Positions 31,362-42,130 of a stretch of DNA of 64,000 bases are shown here, piece by piece. The stretch is from Undibacter mobilis. GTDB taxonomy: Bacteria; Pseudomonadota; Alphaproteobacteria; Rhizobiales; Xanthobacteraceae. The position numbers were made by a program, and so were the translations under genes. The stretch is taken from positions 1,350,501-1,414,500 of the forward strand of contig NZ_QRGO01000001.1 in the NCBI RefSeq assembly GCF_003367195.1. Direction: 5' to 3'. The first letter of the stretch is position 1; the number at the start of each line of letters is the position of its first letter. The notes below the pieces were generated by a model. It did not search any database, had not been told where the DNA came from, and worked only from the letters and a program-made list of their open reading frames with translations.

Positions 31362-31940
31362 ATGCCGTATCTGGTCTACTTGATTGTCCTGGTGATCTCG
31401 GCGGGCAGCGTGCTGTTCGGCGTCGAGTGGATGCAGGCGCCCATGTCGCCAATGCCGGCCTCGCCCTATGAGCTGCGCGCCGCCAAACTGCCGGCGCCGC
31501 CGGCTGTGCAGCAGGCCGCAACGAAGTCCGCGCCGGCCGAAACAGCCGGCAAGGCCGATGCGGTTCCGCCAGTCGCAGCCGCGACGGCGCAAGTTGCGCC
31601 TGTTGCCGCCGCGCCTCTGGCTGAGCCTGCGCCGCTGGTGGTGCCCGAGCCGCCGCCTGCCATTGTTGCCGCTGCGCCGCCGCCGGTCTGCGATGTGCAA
31701 GCCTGCGAGCGCGCCTATCGTTCGTTCACTGCGTCCGATTGTACCTATCAGCCGAGCGATGGCCCGCGGCGGCTCTGTACCAGGGGTACGCCGCCCGCGG
31801 CGCTCAGTACGCCGAAGCCGGACATCCGCGCCCAGGCGACCTGCAACATTGCGGCGTGTACGGCGGCCTATATTTCCTTCAACGCCGCCGATTGCACCTA
31901 TCAGCCGAGCGACGGTCCGCGGCGTTACTGCGAGAAGTGA
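31362..31940 (+). CDS. BA14K-like repeat membrane-anchored protein
   Basis: A 192-aa protein. It starts with a membrane segment (MPYLVYLIVLVISAGSVLFG), passes through a long Ala/Pro/Val-rich linker (about residues 45-108), and ends in two copies of a Cys-bounded motif containing DCTYQPSDGPRR. The motif resembles the BA14K repeat (Y-x-S-F ... T-Y-x-x-x-D-G-x-R-x-x-C) of Rhizobiales surface proteins. The two copies are about 50 residues apart and nearly identical over 11 residues. An upstream in-frame start at 31281 would place polar residues before the anchor and was not used. Function unknown. Confidence 0.78.
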   Translation: MPYLVYLIVLVISAGSVLFGVEWMQAPMSPMPASPYELRAAKLPAPPAVQQAATKSAPAETAGKADAVPPVAAATAQVAPVAAAPLAEPAPLVVPEPPPAIVAAAPPPVCDVQACERAYRSFTASDCTYQPSDGPRRLCTRGTPPAALSTPKPDIRAQATCNIAACTAAYISFNAADCTYQPSDGPRRYCEK

Positions 31941-31958
31941 TCGCCAGACGGAAAGATT

Positions 31959-33014
31959 CTAACGCTGCGCGACGCGCTCGCGTTTGACCGGCTCTTTCTT
32001 CACGGCGGGCTTGGCCTCCGCTTCCGCTTTGTCAGCGGCCGTTTTCTCGGTTGCCTTCTTGTCCGCAGCCTTCTTCTCCACAGACTTCATCTCGCCGCTG
32101 TCTTTATCGGCGGCTCTCTTGTCGGCGGCCTTCTTCTCGGCAACTTGTGCGTTCGCACGCAGCGGCGAGGCGACAGGCAATGGCAATTCGTCAGGTCCAT
32201 TCCATGCCAGAAGGCCGGCGGCTTGCTGGCAGGGTGCGTCTTCCTGCAGTTTCTGCCCGGGATGACGCACGCTGGCCGTGCTCCAGTGCTCGACCGGTTT
32301 GCCGGTGATGGTCTTGACGTAGCCTTGCGTCTCGTCCGGCAGCTTCGATTTGCCTTTGGCGGCCAGCCAGTCGGCGACTCGCTTCGGTCCCGCATTGTAG
32401 GCCGCGGCGGCGAGGCCGAGATTGCCGAACTGCCGCACCAGCTTGCCAAGCAGACGCGCCGACGCCGGAATCGCCTGCACCGGATCGTAGGGATTATCGA
32501 GACCCATCAGGCTCGCGGTATCCGGCATGAACTGCGCAATGCCTTGCGCGCCGGCGGAACTGACGACCTCGGGCCTGAAGCGGCTTTCCTGAAACAGCAG
32601 CCGGATGAAGAACGGCGCCGGCACGTCGTTCTGCTGCGCGGCCGCGGTCAACGCATGGCAGATTTCATCTTCACTGCGCTCGACAACCGGCTTCGGGCGC
32701 GGCGGCAGCGGAATGCCGGCCGGTTCGCCGTTGTTGATGACGACGCCGGACGGCACCGGATACTCGGCGGCGAGATCGGGAACCAGCGTGGCAACTTCAG
32801 CGACGCCAGGTATATGCGTTTCGCTCTCGGCGGCGACGGCATCTGTCGGAATGGCGATGACGGCGCTGGCTGTTTCATGGTGTCGGATGGCTTCGCCAGC
32901 CGATGACGCGCGCGAAGCGCGCGAATATTCGTCCAGTGTCAGGCCCGGATTGGAACCGGTCGCGCTCGACCAGGTCACCAGGCAAAGGCAGACGGGCAGG
33001 AACAGCTGCCGCAT
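31959..33014 (-). CDS. Lytic transglycosylase (SLT domain) with Lys/Ala-rich tail
   Basis: A 351-aa periplasmic muramidase-like enzyme. After a signal peptide (MRQLFLPVCLCLVTWSSATG) comes an SLT domain (about residues 115-235). The catalytic Glu is in LLFQESRFRPEVVSSAGAQG, followed by IAQFMPDTA and AAAYNAGPKRV, all diagnostic. The last 60 residues are repetitive Lys/Ala/Asp-rich (EKKAADKRAADKDSGEMK and so on), possibly a wall-binding or disordered tail. It cleaves the glycan strands of peptidoglycan. It is convergent with the BA14K-like gene. Confidence 0.93.
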   Translation of the reverse strand: MRQLFLPVCLCLVTWSSATGSNPGLTLDEYSRASRASSAGEAIRHHETASAVIAIPTDAVAAESETHIPGVAEVATLVPDLAAEYPVPSGVVINNGEPAGIPLPPRPKPVVERSEDEICHALTAAAQQNDVPAPFFIRLLFQESRFRPEVVSSAGAQGIAQFMPDTASLMGLDNPYDPVQAIPASARLLGKLVRQFGNLGLAAAAYNAGPKRVADWLAAKGKSKLPDETQGYVKTITGKPVEHWSTASVRHPGQKLQEDAPCQQAAGLLAWNGPDELPLPVASPLRANAQVAEKKAADKRAADKDSGEMKSVEKKAADKKATEKTAADKAEAEAKPAVKKEPVKRERVAQR

Positions 33015-33267
33015 GTCGGCACGTCTCCAGACTTCATGACGCGCGGCTTGCGCGACGCCAGCTGTCGAAGTGAAGGAACGGGTTTGCCCCTCTTCACGTC
33101 GTTCATGCGTGGCGATCGCGACGATAGTTGGATGCGCGCAAGTTTGAAATATGGCGACGGCTGCCGCGGCTTTGCCGCAGTTCCATCGAAAGGGTTTAGC
33201 GCTGTAAAGGTTTGGACGTTAACGCGCGGCCACACCAGGGCCGCGCGTGTCGTCAGGTCTCAAAACG

Positions 33268-34380
<1,113 letters not shown>

Positions 34381-34461
34381 GGGGTGTTCTCCGGCTTCGT
34401 CCACAATTTGATGTGCCATCTATAAGGACGTGGTTGGCATACGCAACTCGCGTCCGCATTG

Positions 34462-35373
34462 TCAGTGGTCGATGCGGGAGTGCACCTTGCCACGGGGAAA
34501 CAGCCCGGCAACCCAGTCGATGAAGACGCGCACGCGCGGCGACAGGCCGCGCGATTGCGGATAGAGCACAGACAGCGGCGTTGGTGACGGTGGATATTTC
34601 GGCAGCACTTCGACCAGGCGGCCGGCTTTCAGATCGTGGGTGACGTGATAGCGCGGCGTCTGGATGAGGCCGAGGCCGAGCCGGCAGAGTGCGATGCTCG
34701 TTTCGCCGCCGGTGACGTCGATCGTCGATGGCAGGTTGATCAGTTCACGCTGTCCCTTGACCATGAATTCGAGCGGCAGAATATTGCCCGTGGCCGAAGA
34801 GGCAAAGCCGATCATGCGGTGGCCCTCAAGCTCGGCCAGATTACGCGGCGTGCCGTATTGGCGCAGATAGGCCGGGCTGGCGATCGTGACTTCTTCCATC
34901 ATCGCGATCTGCCGCGCCACCATGGTCGAATCGCGCAAGGTGCCGGCGCGGATCACGCAGTCGACGCCTTCGCGGACAAGATCCACCAGGCGGTCGCCTT
35001 CGCCGATGTGCAGGCGCAGGTCTGGATAGGCCTTGAGGAAGTGCGGCAGCTCCGGCACCACGACCCGGCGCAGCATGGAGCCGTGAACGTCGATGCGCAG
35101 TTCGCCACGCGGCGTGATCCCGCCAAAGGCGCTTTCGGCATCCTCGACCTCGGCGATGATCGACAGGCAGCGCCGGTAATAGGCTTCGCCTTCGGGCGTT
35201 GGGCTCACATGGCGCGTGGTACGGGCGAGCAGGCGGACGCCGAGCCGGGCCTCGATCTCCTTGATCGCGTCGGTGACGGTGGAGCGCGGTAGGCCGGTGT
35301 CCTGCGCGGCGCGCGTGAAACTGCGCCGTTCGACGATGCGCGTGTAAAGCCGCATGGCATCCAGTCGGTCCAT
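34462..35373 (-). CDS. LysR-family transcriptional regulator
   Basis: A 303-aa regulator. The winged-helix domain starts MDRLDAMRLYTRIVERRSFT with AAQDTGLPRSTVTDAIKEIE as the recognition region, and the effector-binding domain follows (about residues 90-295). It belongs to the large subgroup that often acts on a divergent oxidoreductase gene; here the SDR begins 112 bases away on the opposite strand. The intergenic region has two TATCCG-type palindromes. The ATG at 35373 is used; an in-frame ATG at 35400 would overlap the putative operator. Confidence 0.92.
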   Translation of the reverse strand: MDRLDAMRLYTRIVERRSFTRAAQDTGLPRSTVTDAIKEIEARLGVRLLARTTRHVSPTPEGEAYYRRCLSIIAEVEDAESAFGGITPRGELRIDVHGSMLRRVVVPELPHFLKAYPDLRLHIGEGDRLVDLVREGVDCVIRAGTLRDSTMVARQIAMMEEVTIASPAYLRQYGTPRNLAELEGHRMIGFASSATGNILPLEFMVKGQRELINLPSTIDVTGGETSIALCRLGLGLIQTPRYHVTHDLKAGRLVEVLPKYPPSPTPLSVLYPQSRGLSPRVRVFIDWVAGLFPRGKVHSRIDH

Positions 35374-35376
35374 GAT

Positions 35377-35430
35377 TATCCGTATATTCCGGATAGTCAT
35401 GCCGGTACAAGACGGATTATCCGGATAATC
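35377..35430. promoter_or_regulatory. Paired TATCCG palindromes between LysR and SDR genes
   Basis: The first site pairs TATCCG (35377-35382) with CGGATA (35390-35395). The second is the perfect 16-bp palindrome GATTATCCGGATAATC (35415-35430). They share the TATCC/GGATA half-site and are centred about 36 bases apart, roughly three and a half helical turns. They lie just upstream of the LysR start and 55 bases before the SDR start, as expected for a LysR-type operator controlling both genes. Confidence 0.7.
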
Positions 35431-35484
35431 GGAAGAGCTATCTCCAGCGGCATCGGCGCGAGGCGCCTTTCACAGGAGACAGCC

Positions 35485-36222
35485 ATGAGTGAAAACAACA
35501 TCCAATCCGCCATCGTCACCGGCGGTTCGCGCGGCATCGGTGCGGCGATAGCGCATCGGCTTGCGGCCGATGGCTTCGCGGTCACGATCAACTATGCCGG
35601 CAATGTCAAAGCGGCCGACGAGGCCGTCCGCACGATCGAAAAAGCCGGCGGCCGCGCCATTGCGGTGCAGGGCGACGTCAGCGAACCGGCGGCGATACGC
35701 GCGCTGTTCGACGCGGCGGAGAAAGCCTTCGGCGGTGTCGACGTGCTGGTCAATAATGCCGGCATCATGACGAAGGCGCCGCTGGGCGAGGCCACCGATG
35801 AGGCCTTCGACCGTATTATGGCGGTCAATCTGAAAGGCACGTTCAACGGCCTGCGCGAAGCGGCAAAGCGCCTGCGCAGCGGCGGCCGCATCATCAACTT
35901 CTCGACCAGCGTGGTCGGCACCAAGCTGGAGACCTATGGCCTCTACACCGCGACCAAGGCGGCGGTGGAAGCGCTCACCGGTATTCTCGCCAAGGAACTG
36001 CGCGGCCGAAACATCACGGTGAATGCCGTCGCGCCGGGGCCGGTGGCCACCGAATTGCTGGCGGGTCTGACTCCGGAAACGCTCGCTTTGTTTGCCAAGG
36101 CTGCGCCGCTGGAGCGGCTGGGGCAGCCGGACGATATCGCGGGCCTCGTCTCGTTCCTCGCCGGGCCGGAAGGCGGCTGGGTGAACGCGCAGGTGATCCG
36201 GGCCAATGGCGGGCTGGTGTAA
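35485..36222 (+). CDS. Short-chain dehydrogenase/reductase
   Basis: A 245-aa classical SDR. The cofactor motif TGGSRGIGAAIAHRLA is at the N terminus, followed by NNAGIM, the Ser region INFSTSVVG and the catalytic YxxxK in LYTATKAAVEA. The C-terminal PDDIAGLVSFLAGPEGGWVN and ANGGLV are typical. The substrate is unknown. It is divergent from a LysR gene and probably regulated by it. AGGAGA lies upstream of the ATG. Confidence 0.93.
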   Translation: MSENNIQSAIVTGGSRGIGAAIAHRLAADGFAVTINYAGNVKAADEAVRTIEKAGGRAIAVQGDVSEPAAIRALFDAAEKAFGGVDVLVNNAGIMTKAPLGEATDEAFDRIMAVNLKGTFNGLREAAKRLRSGGRIINFSTSVVGTKLETYGLYTATKAAVEALTGILAKELRGRNITVNAVAPGPVATELLAGLTPETLALFAKAAPLERLGQPDDIAGLVSFLAGPEGGWVNAQVIRANGGLV

Positions 36223-36231
36223 AAGTGGGTG

Positions 36232-36325
36232 CCATTCCGGGGCGGCCCGCAAGGCCGCACCCGGAATCCCGGCTTGTTGTTATGGATTTCGCGTTCGCGG
36301 CTTTCAGCCGCGCCGCGGAATGACG
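36232..36325. repeat. Dispersed hairpin repeat, family B, copy 2
   Basis: A repeat between the SDR and obgE stops. It begins GCCATTCCGGGGCGGCCCGC, includes CCCGGAATCCCGG and ends CCGCGGAATGACG. The ends are inverted repeats and match the copies at 8034-8107 and 38852-38920. It is placed between convergent genes, where it may form a hairpin on either transcript. Confidence 0.7.
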
Positions 36326-36326
36326 A

Positions 36327-38429
<2,103 letters not shown>

Positions 38430-38816
38430 TCAGGTAACAATCGCGTCGGCCTCGATCTCGACCAGCCAGCCGGGATCGATCGCCTGCACGATCTGGATCA
38501 TGGTCGAAGCCGGGCGGATGCCGCGGAAGAACTCGCCATGGGCGCGGCCGGCGTCTTCCCAGTTCGACATCTCCTTGAGAAAGATGCGGGTGCGGATGAC
38601 GTGCTCGCGCTTGCCGCCGGCGTCATTGATGGCTTTCTCGATGATCGCGAGACAGCGCAAGGTCTGGCCGTAGAGATCGCCGGGGCAGGCGACACCGCCG
38701 CCCGGCGCAATCGGCGCCGTGCCGGACACCGCGATATGCGGGCCGACGCGCACGGCGCGGGAGAAGCCGATCTTCTCCTCGAAAATGGCGCCGGATGAAA
38801 CGAGTGTGCGTTGCAT
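38430..38816 (-). CDS. RidA family protein
   Basis: A 128-aa member of the YjgF/YER057c/UK114 family. The sequence EKIGFSRAVRVGPHIAVSGTAP opens the chorismate-mutase-like fold, and the conserved Arg lies in GIRPASTMIQIV. RidA proteins hydrolyse reactive enamine or imine intermediates; others in the family have unknown roles. It is convergent with the DMT gene, with six bases between. Confidence 0.9.
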   Translation of the reverse strand: MQRTLVSSGAIFEEKIGFSRAVRVGPHIAVSGTAPIAPGGGVACPGDLYGQTLRCLAIIEKAINDAGGKREHVIRTRIFLKEMSNWEDAGRAHGEFFRGIRPASTMIQIVQAIDPGWLVEIEADAIVT

Positions 38817-38851
38817 GGAAGACTCCTGCTTAATTTCTGTCCAACGAACTC

Positions 38852-38920
38852 GAATCCATACGCCGCAGCGGGATTATGGATTCCGGGCTCGCGGCCTAAA
38901 GGCCGCGCCCCGGAATGACG
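38852..38920. repeat. Dispersed hairpin repeat, family B, copy 3
   Basis: The element contains GAATCCATACGCCGCAGC, GATTCCGGGCTCGCGGCC, GGCCGCGCCCCGGAATGACG; it shares GGAATCCATAC-CGCAGC and CGGAATGACGACG with the copy at 8034-8107, in the opposite order for part of the unit. It lies between the RidA and PaiB-like genes, on whose minus-strand transcript it could form a hairpin with GCGGCC/GGCCGC as core. Confidence 0.68.
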
Positions 38921-38927
38921 ACGGAAA

Positions 38928-39566
38928 TTAGTGCGCCTTCCCGCGCGCGGCCACTTCGTTGGCCAGCATGTCCGCCTCACTACCGAGGCCGCGCAGCCCC
39001 GCCGCGACTCCTTGCTGATCGGCGGCCGTGCGGTTCTGGCTGACCTTCCATTTGCCTTCGATGCGCGCGATCGGAATTTCGACGCCGACAATGCCCTTGA
39101 TCTGCGCGGCAATGAAAGTGTCCGGCGCATCCGACACATTCCACGGCGCACGCTGGCCGCGCTCGTTATGCCGCGTCAGGTCGTCGATTTGTTGCCGCAG
39201 CCAAGCCGCATTGTCCATGACGCGCGGCGTGCCCCACGCGTGGACTGTGATGTAATTCCATGTCGGCACGACTTTGCCCGTCTCCTGTTTGGTCGGATAG
39301 AGCGACGGGCTGATGTAATGCTGCGGCCCCTGAAACACGACCAGACATTCGGAAACCGCGGCCAGTTCGGCGAGCTGCGGATTGGCGCGCGCCAGATGCG
39401 CGCGCAACGTGCCGCGCTCCGACGCGCCGGCGTCGATCAGGAACGGCGCCGGATTCGCCTGCAATCCGCCCGGTCCCGATGTGATCAGGAGGCCGAGCGG
39501 ATGCGCCGCGATCAGCGCATGCTGAACGTCGATCCGGTCTTCACGAAAGTGGGGAGGTTGATACAT
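38928..39566 (-). CDS. FMN-binding negative transcriptional regulator (PaiB-like)
   Basis: A 212-aa protein of the PaiB family. It starts MYQPPHFREDRIDVQHALIA, has PLGLLITSGPGGLQANPAPF, and shows the conserved VVPTWNYITVHAWG of the flavin-binding split barrel. In Bacillus PaiB represses sporulation and protease genes; in proteobacteria the family is usually uncharacterised. It overlaps no neighbour; the GNAT gene starts upstream on the same strand, a pairing also seen in Bacillus paiAB. Confidence 0.9.
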   Translation of the reverse strand: MYQPPHFREDRIDVQHALIAAHPLGLLITSGPGGLQANPAPFLIDAGASERGTLRAHLARANPQLAELAAVSECLVVFQGPQHYISPSLYPTKQETGKVVPTWNYITVHAWGTPRVMDNAAWLRQQIDDLTRHNERGQRAPWNVSDAPDTFIAAQIKGIVGVEIPIARIEGKWKVSQNRTAADQQGVAAGLRGLGSEADMLANEVAARGKAH

Positions 39567-39585
39567 GGCATCACCTGTCCCACCC

Positions 39586-40182
39586 TCACGAGACGCGCTT
39601 GATCGGCGCCCAGCCCTTGAGCGCGGACCAGATGCCGTGATCGAGCCGGAAGCGGTCGATCGGCGCCGACGACTTGATCGAGTGGATGCGGTACAGGCCG
39701 ACGCCGGTCCACTGAAAGCCGCACTTCTCCAGCACCCGCCGCGACGCCGGGTTGGTCACGCGCGCGCCGGCATGCAGCGCGTCATAGCCAAGATCGGTGA
39801 AGGCGTAATCGACCAGCGCATGCACCGCCTCGGTGGCGTAGCCCTTGCCCCAGTGCTCGATGCCGAGCCAATAGCCGATCTCCGCGGCGCCATCCTGCTG
39901 CGCAATGCTGCAGGCGCCGACCACCGACTTGTCGCGCGTGATGAGATAGACACATTCGCCGCCCGGCTTGTTGGCGGTGGCAATGAAATTCTCTGCATCC
40001 GTCAAACGGTACGGATGGGGAATACGCGCTGTATTTTCGGCAATACGACGGTCGGCTGCGAGCATCGATACTGCTTTAGCGTCCGCGAGACGCGGCGCGC
40101 GCATAACAAGCCGCTCGGTCTCGAGGACGGGGATACTCGCTTCGCGAAAGCTGTCGCTTGGTATTTCTTCCAGCAGGGTCAT
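39586..40182 (-). CDS. GNAT family N-acetyltransferase (RimJ-like)
   Basis: A 198-aa acetyltransferase. It opens PVLETERLVMRAPRLADAKA, the RimJ/RimL-type start, and has the acetyl-CoA loop EHWGKGYATEAVHALVDYAF and NPASRRVLEKCGF. Substrate may be a protein N terminus or a small molecule. It lies between rpmA and the PaiB-like gene, matching the usual position of GNAT genes between rpmA and obgE in Rhizobiales. Confidence 0.92.
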   Translation of the reverse strand: MTLLEEIPSDSFREASIPVLETERLVMRAPRLADAKAVSMLAADRRIAENTARIPHPYRLTDAENFIATANKPGGECVYLITRDKSVVGACSIAQQDGAAEIGYWLGIEHWGKGYATEAVHALVDYAFTDLGYDALHAGARVTNPASRRVLEKCGFQWTGVGLYRIHSIKSSAPIDRFRLDHGIWSALKGWAPIKRVS

Positions 40183-40331
40183 GGCTCAGGCTCCAGTTTC
40201 GAACCCAGGCCAGCCCCGGGCTCTGAAATGCGATGAGGGGGAGCCGGTCACCCGTCTCCCCCTCTCAGAGCCTTGATGAGCCCTGCCGGTTCGACTTGAT
40301 GACCGGCAGACCTCGATATTTGGTCTACCGT

Positions 40332-40604
40332 TTATTCGGCCGCAGCTGCCATCGTCGGGACGACGGAGATGTACGTGCGGCCTTTGGCTTTGGTAGCGAA
40401 CTGAACTTTTCCATCGACGAGTGCGAACAACGTATGATCCTTGCCCATGCCTACATTACGGCCGGCATGCCACACGGTACCGCGCTGACGTGCAATGATG
40501 TTGCCGGCGATCGCGAGCTGACCACCGGACTTCTTCAGACCAAGGCGGCGACCATCAGAGTCGCGGCCGTTGCGGGATGAACCGCCTGCTTTTTTGTGCG
40601 CCAT
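40332..40604 (-). CDS. rpmA: 50S ribosomal protein L27
   Basis: A 90-aa ribosomal protein with the conserved start [20 protein letters not shown] and core [21 protein letters not shown]27 reaches the peptidyl transferase centre. The N terminus has no cleavable extension. It follows rplU by 90 bases. A nine-base inverted repeat, GAGGGGGAG (40235-40243) with CTCCCCCTC (40256-40264), follows on its 3' side but lacks a U-run. Confidence 0.98.
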   Translation of the reverse strand: MAHKKAGGSSRNGRDSDGRRLGLKKSGGQLAIAGNIIARQRGTVWHAGRNVGMGKDHTLFALVDGKVQFATKAKGRTYISVVPTMAAAAE

Positions 40605-40694
40605 AGCTGGGCTCTCTCGAATTCCGTTACTTGCTACACCGATTCCTTGTCGGAATCACGTCACTATTTCTTACCTAAGGCGTCAGTCCGCCGC

Positions 40695-41147
40695 TTACGC
40701 GGCGGATTTGGCGGCCTTCTTGCGAGCGGCCGGCTTTTTGGCCGCTTTCTTTTCGCCTTCAGCGCCTTCGGCCGCTGCGGGCTTCGGCTTGGCGACGCGC
40801 TTCGGCTTTTCCGGCGGCGTCTTCGACGGCTTCTTGCCGTCGGTCAGGATTTCGGTGATGCGGATCACCGAGAATTCGTGACGGAAGCCGCGCTTGCGGC
40901 GCGAATTCTTGCGGCGGCGCTTCTTGAACGCGATGACCTTGTCGCCGCGCTCGTGGTTCAGCACCACGCCGGCCACGGTGGCGCCCGACACGGTCGGCGC
41001 GCCGACCTGCGGATTATCACCGCCGACCAGCAAAACTTCACCAAATTCAATCACATCGCCCGGTTCGCCCGCCTGGCGGTCGATCCGGATCACATCTTCA
41101 GCCACAACGCGGTACTGCTTACCGCCGGCTTTGATGACTGCGAACAT
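40695..41147 (-). CDS. rplU: 50S ribosomal protein L21 with basic C-terminal extension
   Basis: A 150-aa protein. The normal L21 domain covers about residues 1-103 (MFAVIKAGGKQYRVVAEDVI through KKRRRKNSRRKRGFRHEFSV). A Lys/Ala/Pro-rich tail of nearly 50 residues follows (KPKPAAAEGAEGEKKAAKK and onwards). Such tails are known in alphaproteobacterial L21. It heads rplU-rpmA and is preceded by a clear promoter and a leader of about 140 bases. Confidence 0.97.
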   Translation of the reverse strand: MFAVIKAGGKQYRVVAEDVIRIDRQAGEPGDVIEFGEVLLVGGDNPQVGAPTVSGATVAGVVLNHERGDKVIAFKKRRRKNSRRKRGFRHEFSVIRITEILTDGKKPSKTPPEKPKRVAKPKPAAAEGAEGEKKAAKKPAARKKAAKSAA

Positions 41148-41290
41148 CGTTTTTTTCCTTCGTGTTCAAATCCGCGTCTCAGCGCCCGGAGGCCCTGGAC
41201 CGGCTTCTTGTCAGTCGGTTTGTTGTTTGTAATCAAGGGCTTGTGCCCTCGAACAAAGATGCGAGCCCAAAGGCCCGCATTCCGGCGGCT

Positions 41291-41319
41291 TTATGCCGGG
41301 GAAAACCGGCAAATGTCAA
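41291..41319 (-). promoter_or_regulatory. Sigma-70-type promoter of rplU-rpmA
   Basis: On the minus strand a consensus -35 TTGACA (41319-41314) is followed by a 17-base spacer and GCATAA (41296-41291), or CATAAA one base later. The predicted transcript starts near 41284, leaving a leader of about 137 bases before the L21 ATG. The leader contains GGGC-ACAA-GCCC, a short hairpin that might act in autogenous control. Confidence 0.65.
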
Positions 41320-41395
41320 GGAAACAAGCGGGTTTGGGGGCCCGGTCGGCTTGCTGCCGGCACGGTAAAATGCCGGGCGTAGGCGGATGGCGTCG

Positions 41396-42130
41396 TCACC
41401 CCACCGTCGCCGTCACCGCGGCGCCGTTCTCCGCGTCGGCGGTATGGGCCAGCCGGTAGCCGACGCCCAGTTCGGTCACCAGGATTTTCGGCGAATCCGG
41501 CGCCGGCTCGATCTTCTGCCGCAGCTTGCGCACGAAGATACGCAGGTAGTGGGTGTCCTGCATGTGGATCGAGCCCCACACCTCCTTCAGGAGGTGCTGA
41601 TGCGTGACGACATTGCCGGCGTGCTGCGCCAGCACCTGCAACAGGCGATATTCCTTCGGCGTCAGCGTCAGGCGCTGGCCATTGAGCGTCACGGTGCGCG
41701 AGGCCAGGTCGATGGTCAGCGGGCCGACCGTCACCGACGGCTCGCCCGAGGCAGCGCGCGACTGTCGGCGCAACGCCACGCGCACGCGGGCGAGCAGTTC
41801 GGCGATGCCGAACGGCTTCACGACATAATCGTCGGCCCCCATTTCGAGCAGCCGCACCTTCTGCGCTTCCGCCGAGCGGACCGACAGCACGATGATCGGC
41901 ACGGTAGACCACGACCGGATGCGTTCGACCACATCGGAGCCATCCATGTCCGGCAATCCGAGATCGACAATGACGATGTCGATGGGCCGCAAGGTTGCGG
42001 CGCGGATTCCTTCGGTGCCGGTGCCGGCTTCATGCACAACAAAGCCGTTGAGCTCGAAGCCGGTCCGCAGGAAGCGGCGGATCTGAATCTCGTCGTCGAC
42101 GATCAGCACGATGGGAGAGGGCTCACTCAT
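41396..42130 (-). CDS. OmpR/KdpE-family response regulator
   Basis: A 244-aa regulator. The receiver domain has the acidic pair in VDDE, phospho-acceptor Asp56 in VIVDLGLPDMDG and the Lys of VVKPFG. A winged-helix DNA-binding domain covers the C-terminal 100 residues (ASRTVTLNGQRLTLTPKEYR and onwards). The sequence is closest in style to KdpE, which activates the Kdp potassium ATPase. Its ATG overlaps the sensor kinase stop by eight bases. No kdpABC genes are in the window. Confidence 0.9.
   Translation of the reverse strand: MSEPSPIVLIVDDEIQIRRFLRTGFELNGFVVHEAGTGTEGIRAATLRPIDIVIVDLGLPDMDGSDVVERIRSWSTVPIIVLSVRSAEAQKVRLLEMGADDYVVKPFGIAELLARVRVALRRQSRAASGEPSVTVGPLTIDLASRTVTLNGQRLTLTPKEYRLLQVLAQHAGNVVTHQHLLKEVWGSIHMQDTHYLRIFVRKLRQKIEPAPDSPKILVTELGVGYRLAHTADAENGAAVTATVG

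Noticed and set aside
40235..40264. Inverted repeat GAGGGGGAG/CTCCCCCTC after rpmA as a terminator
   Set aside because: The stem is good but no U-run follows on the minus strand and the loop is 12 bases, so termination is not supported.
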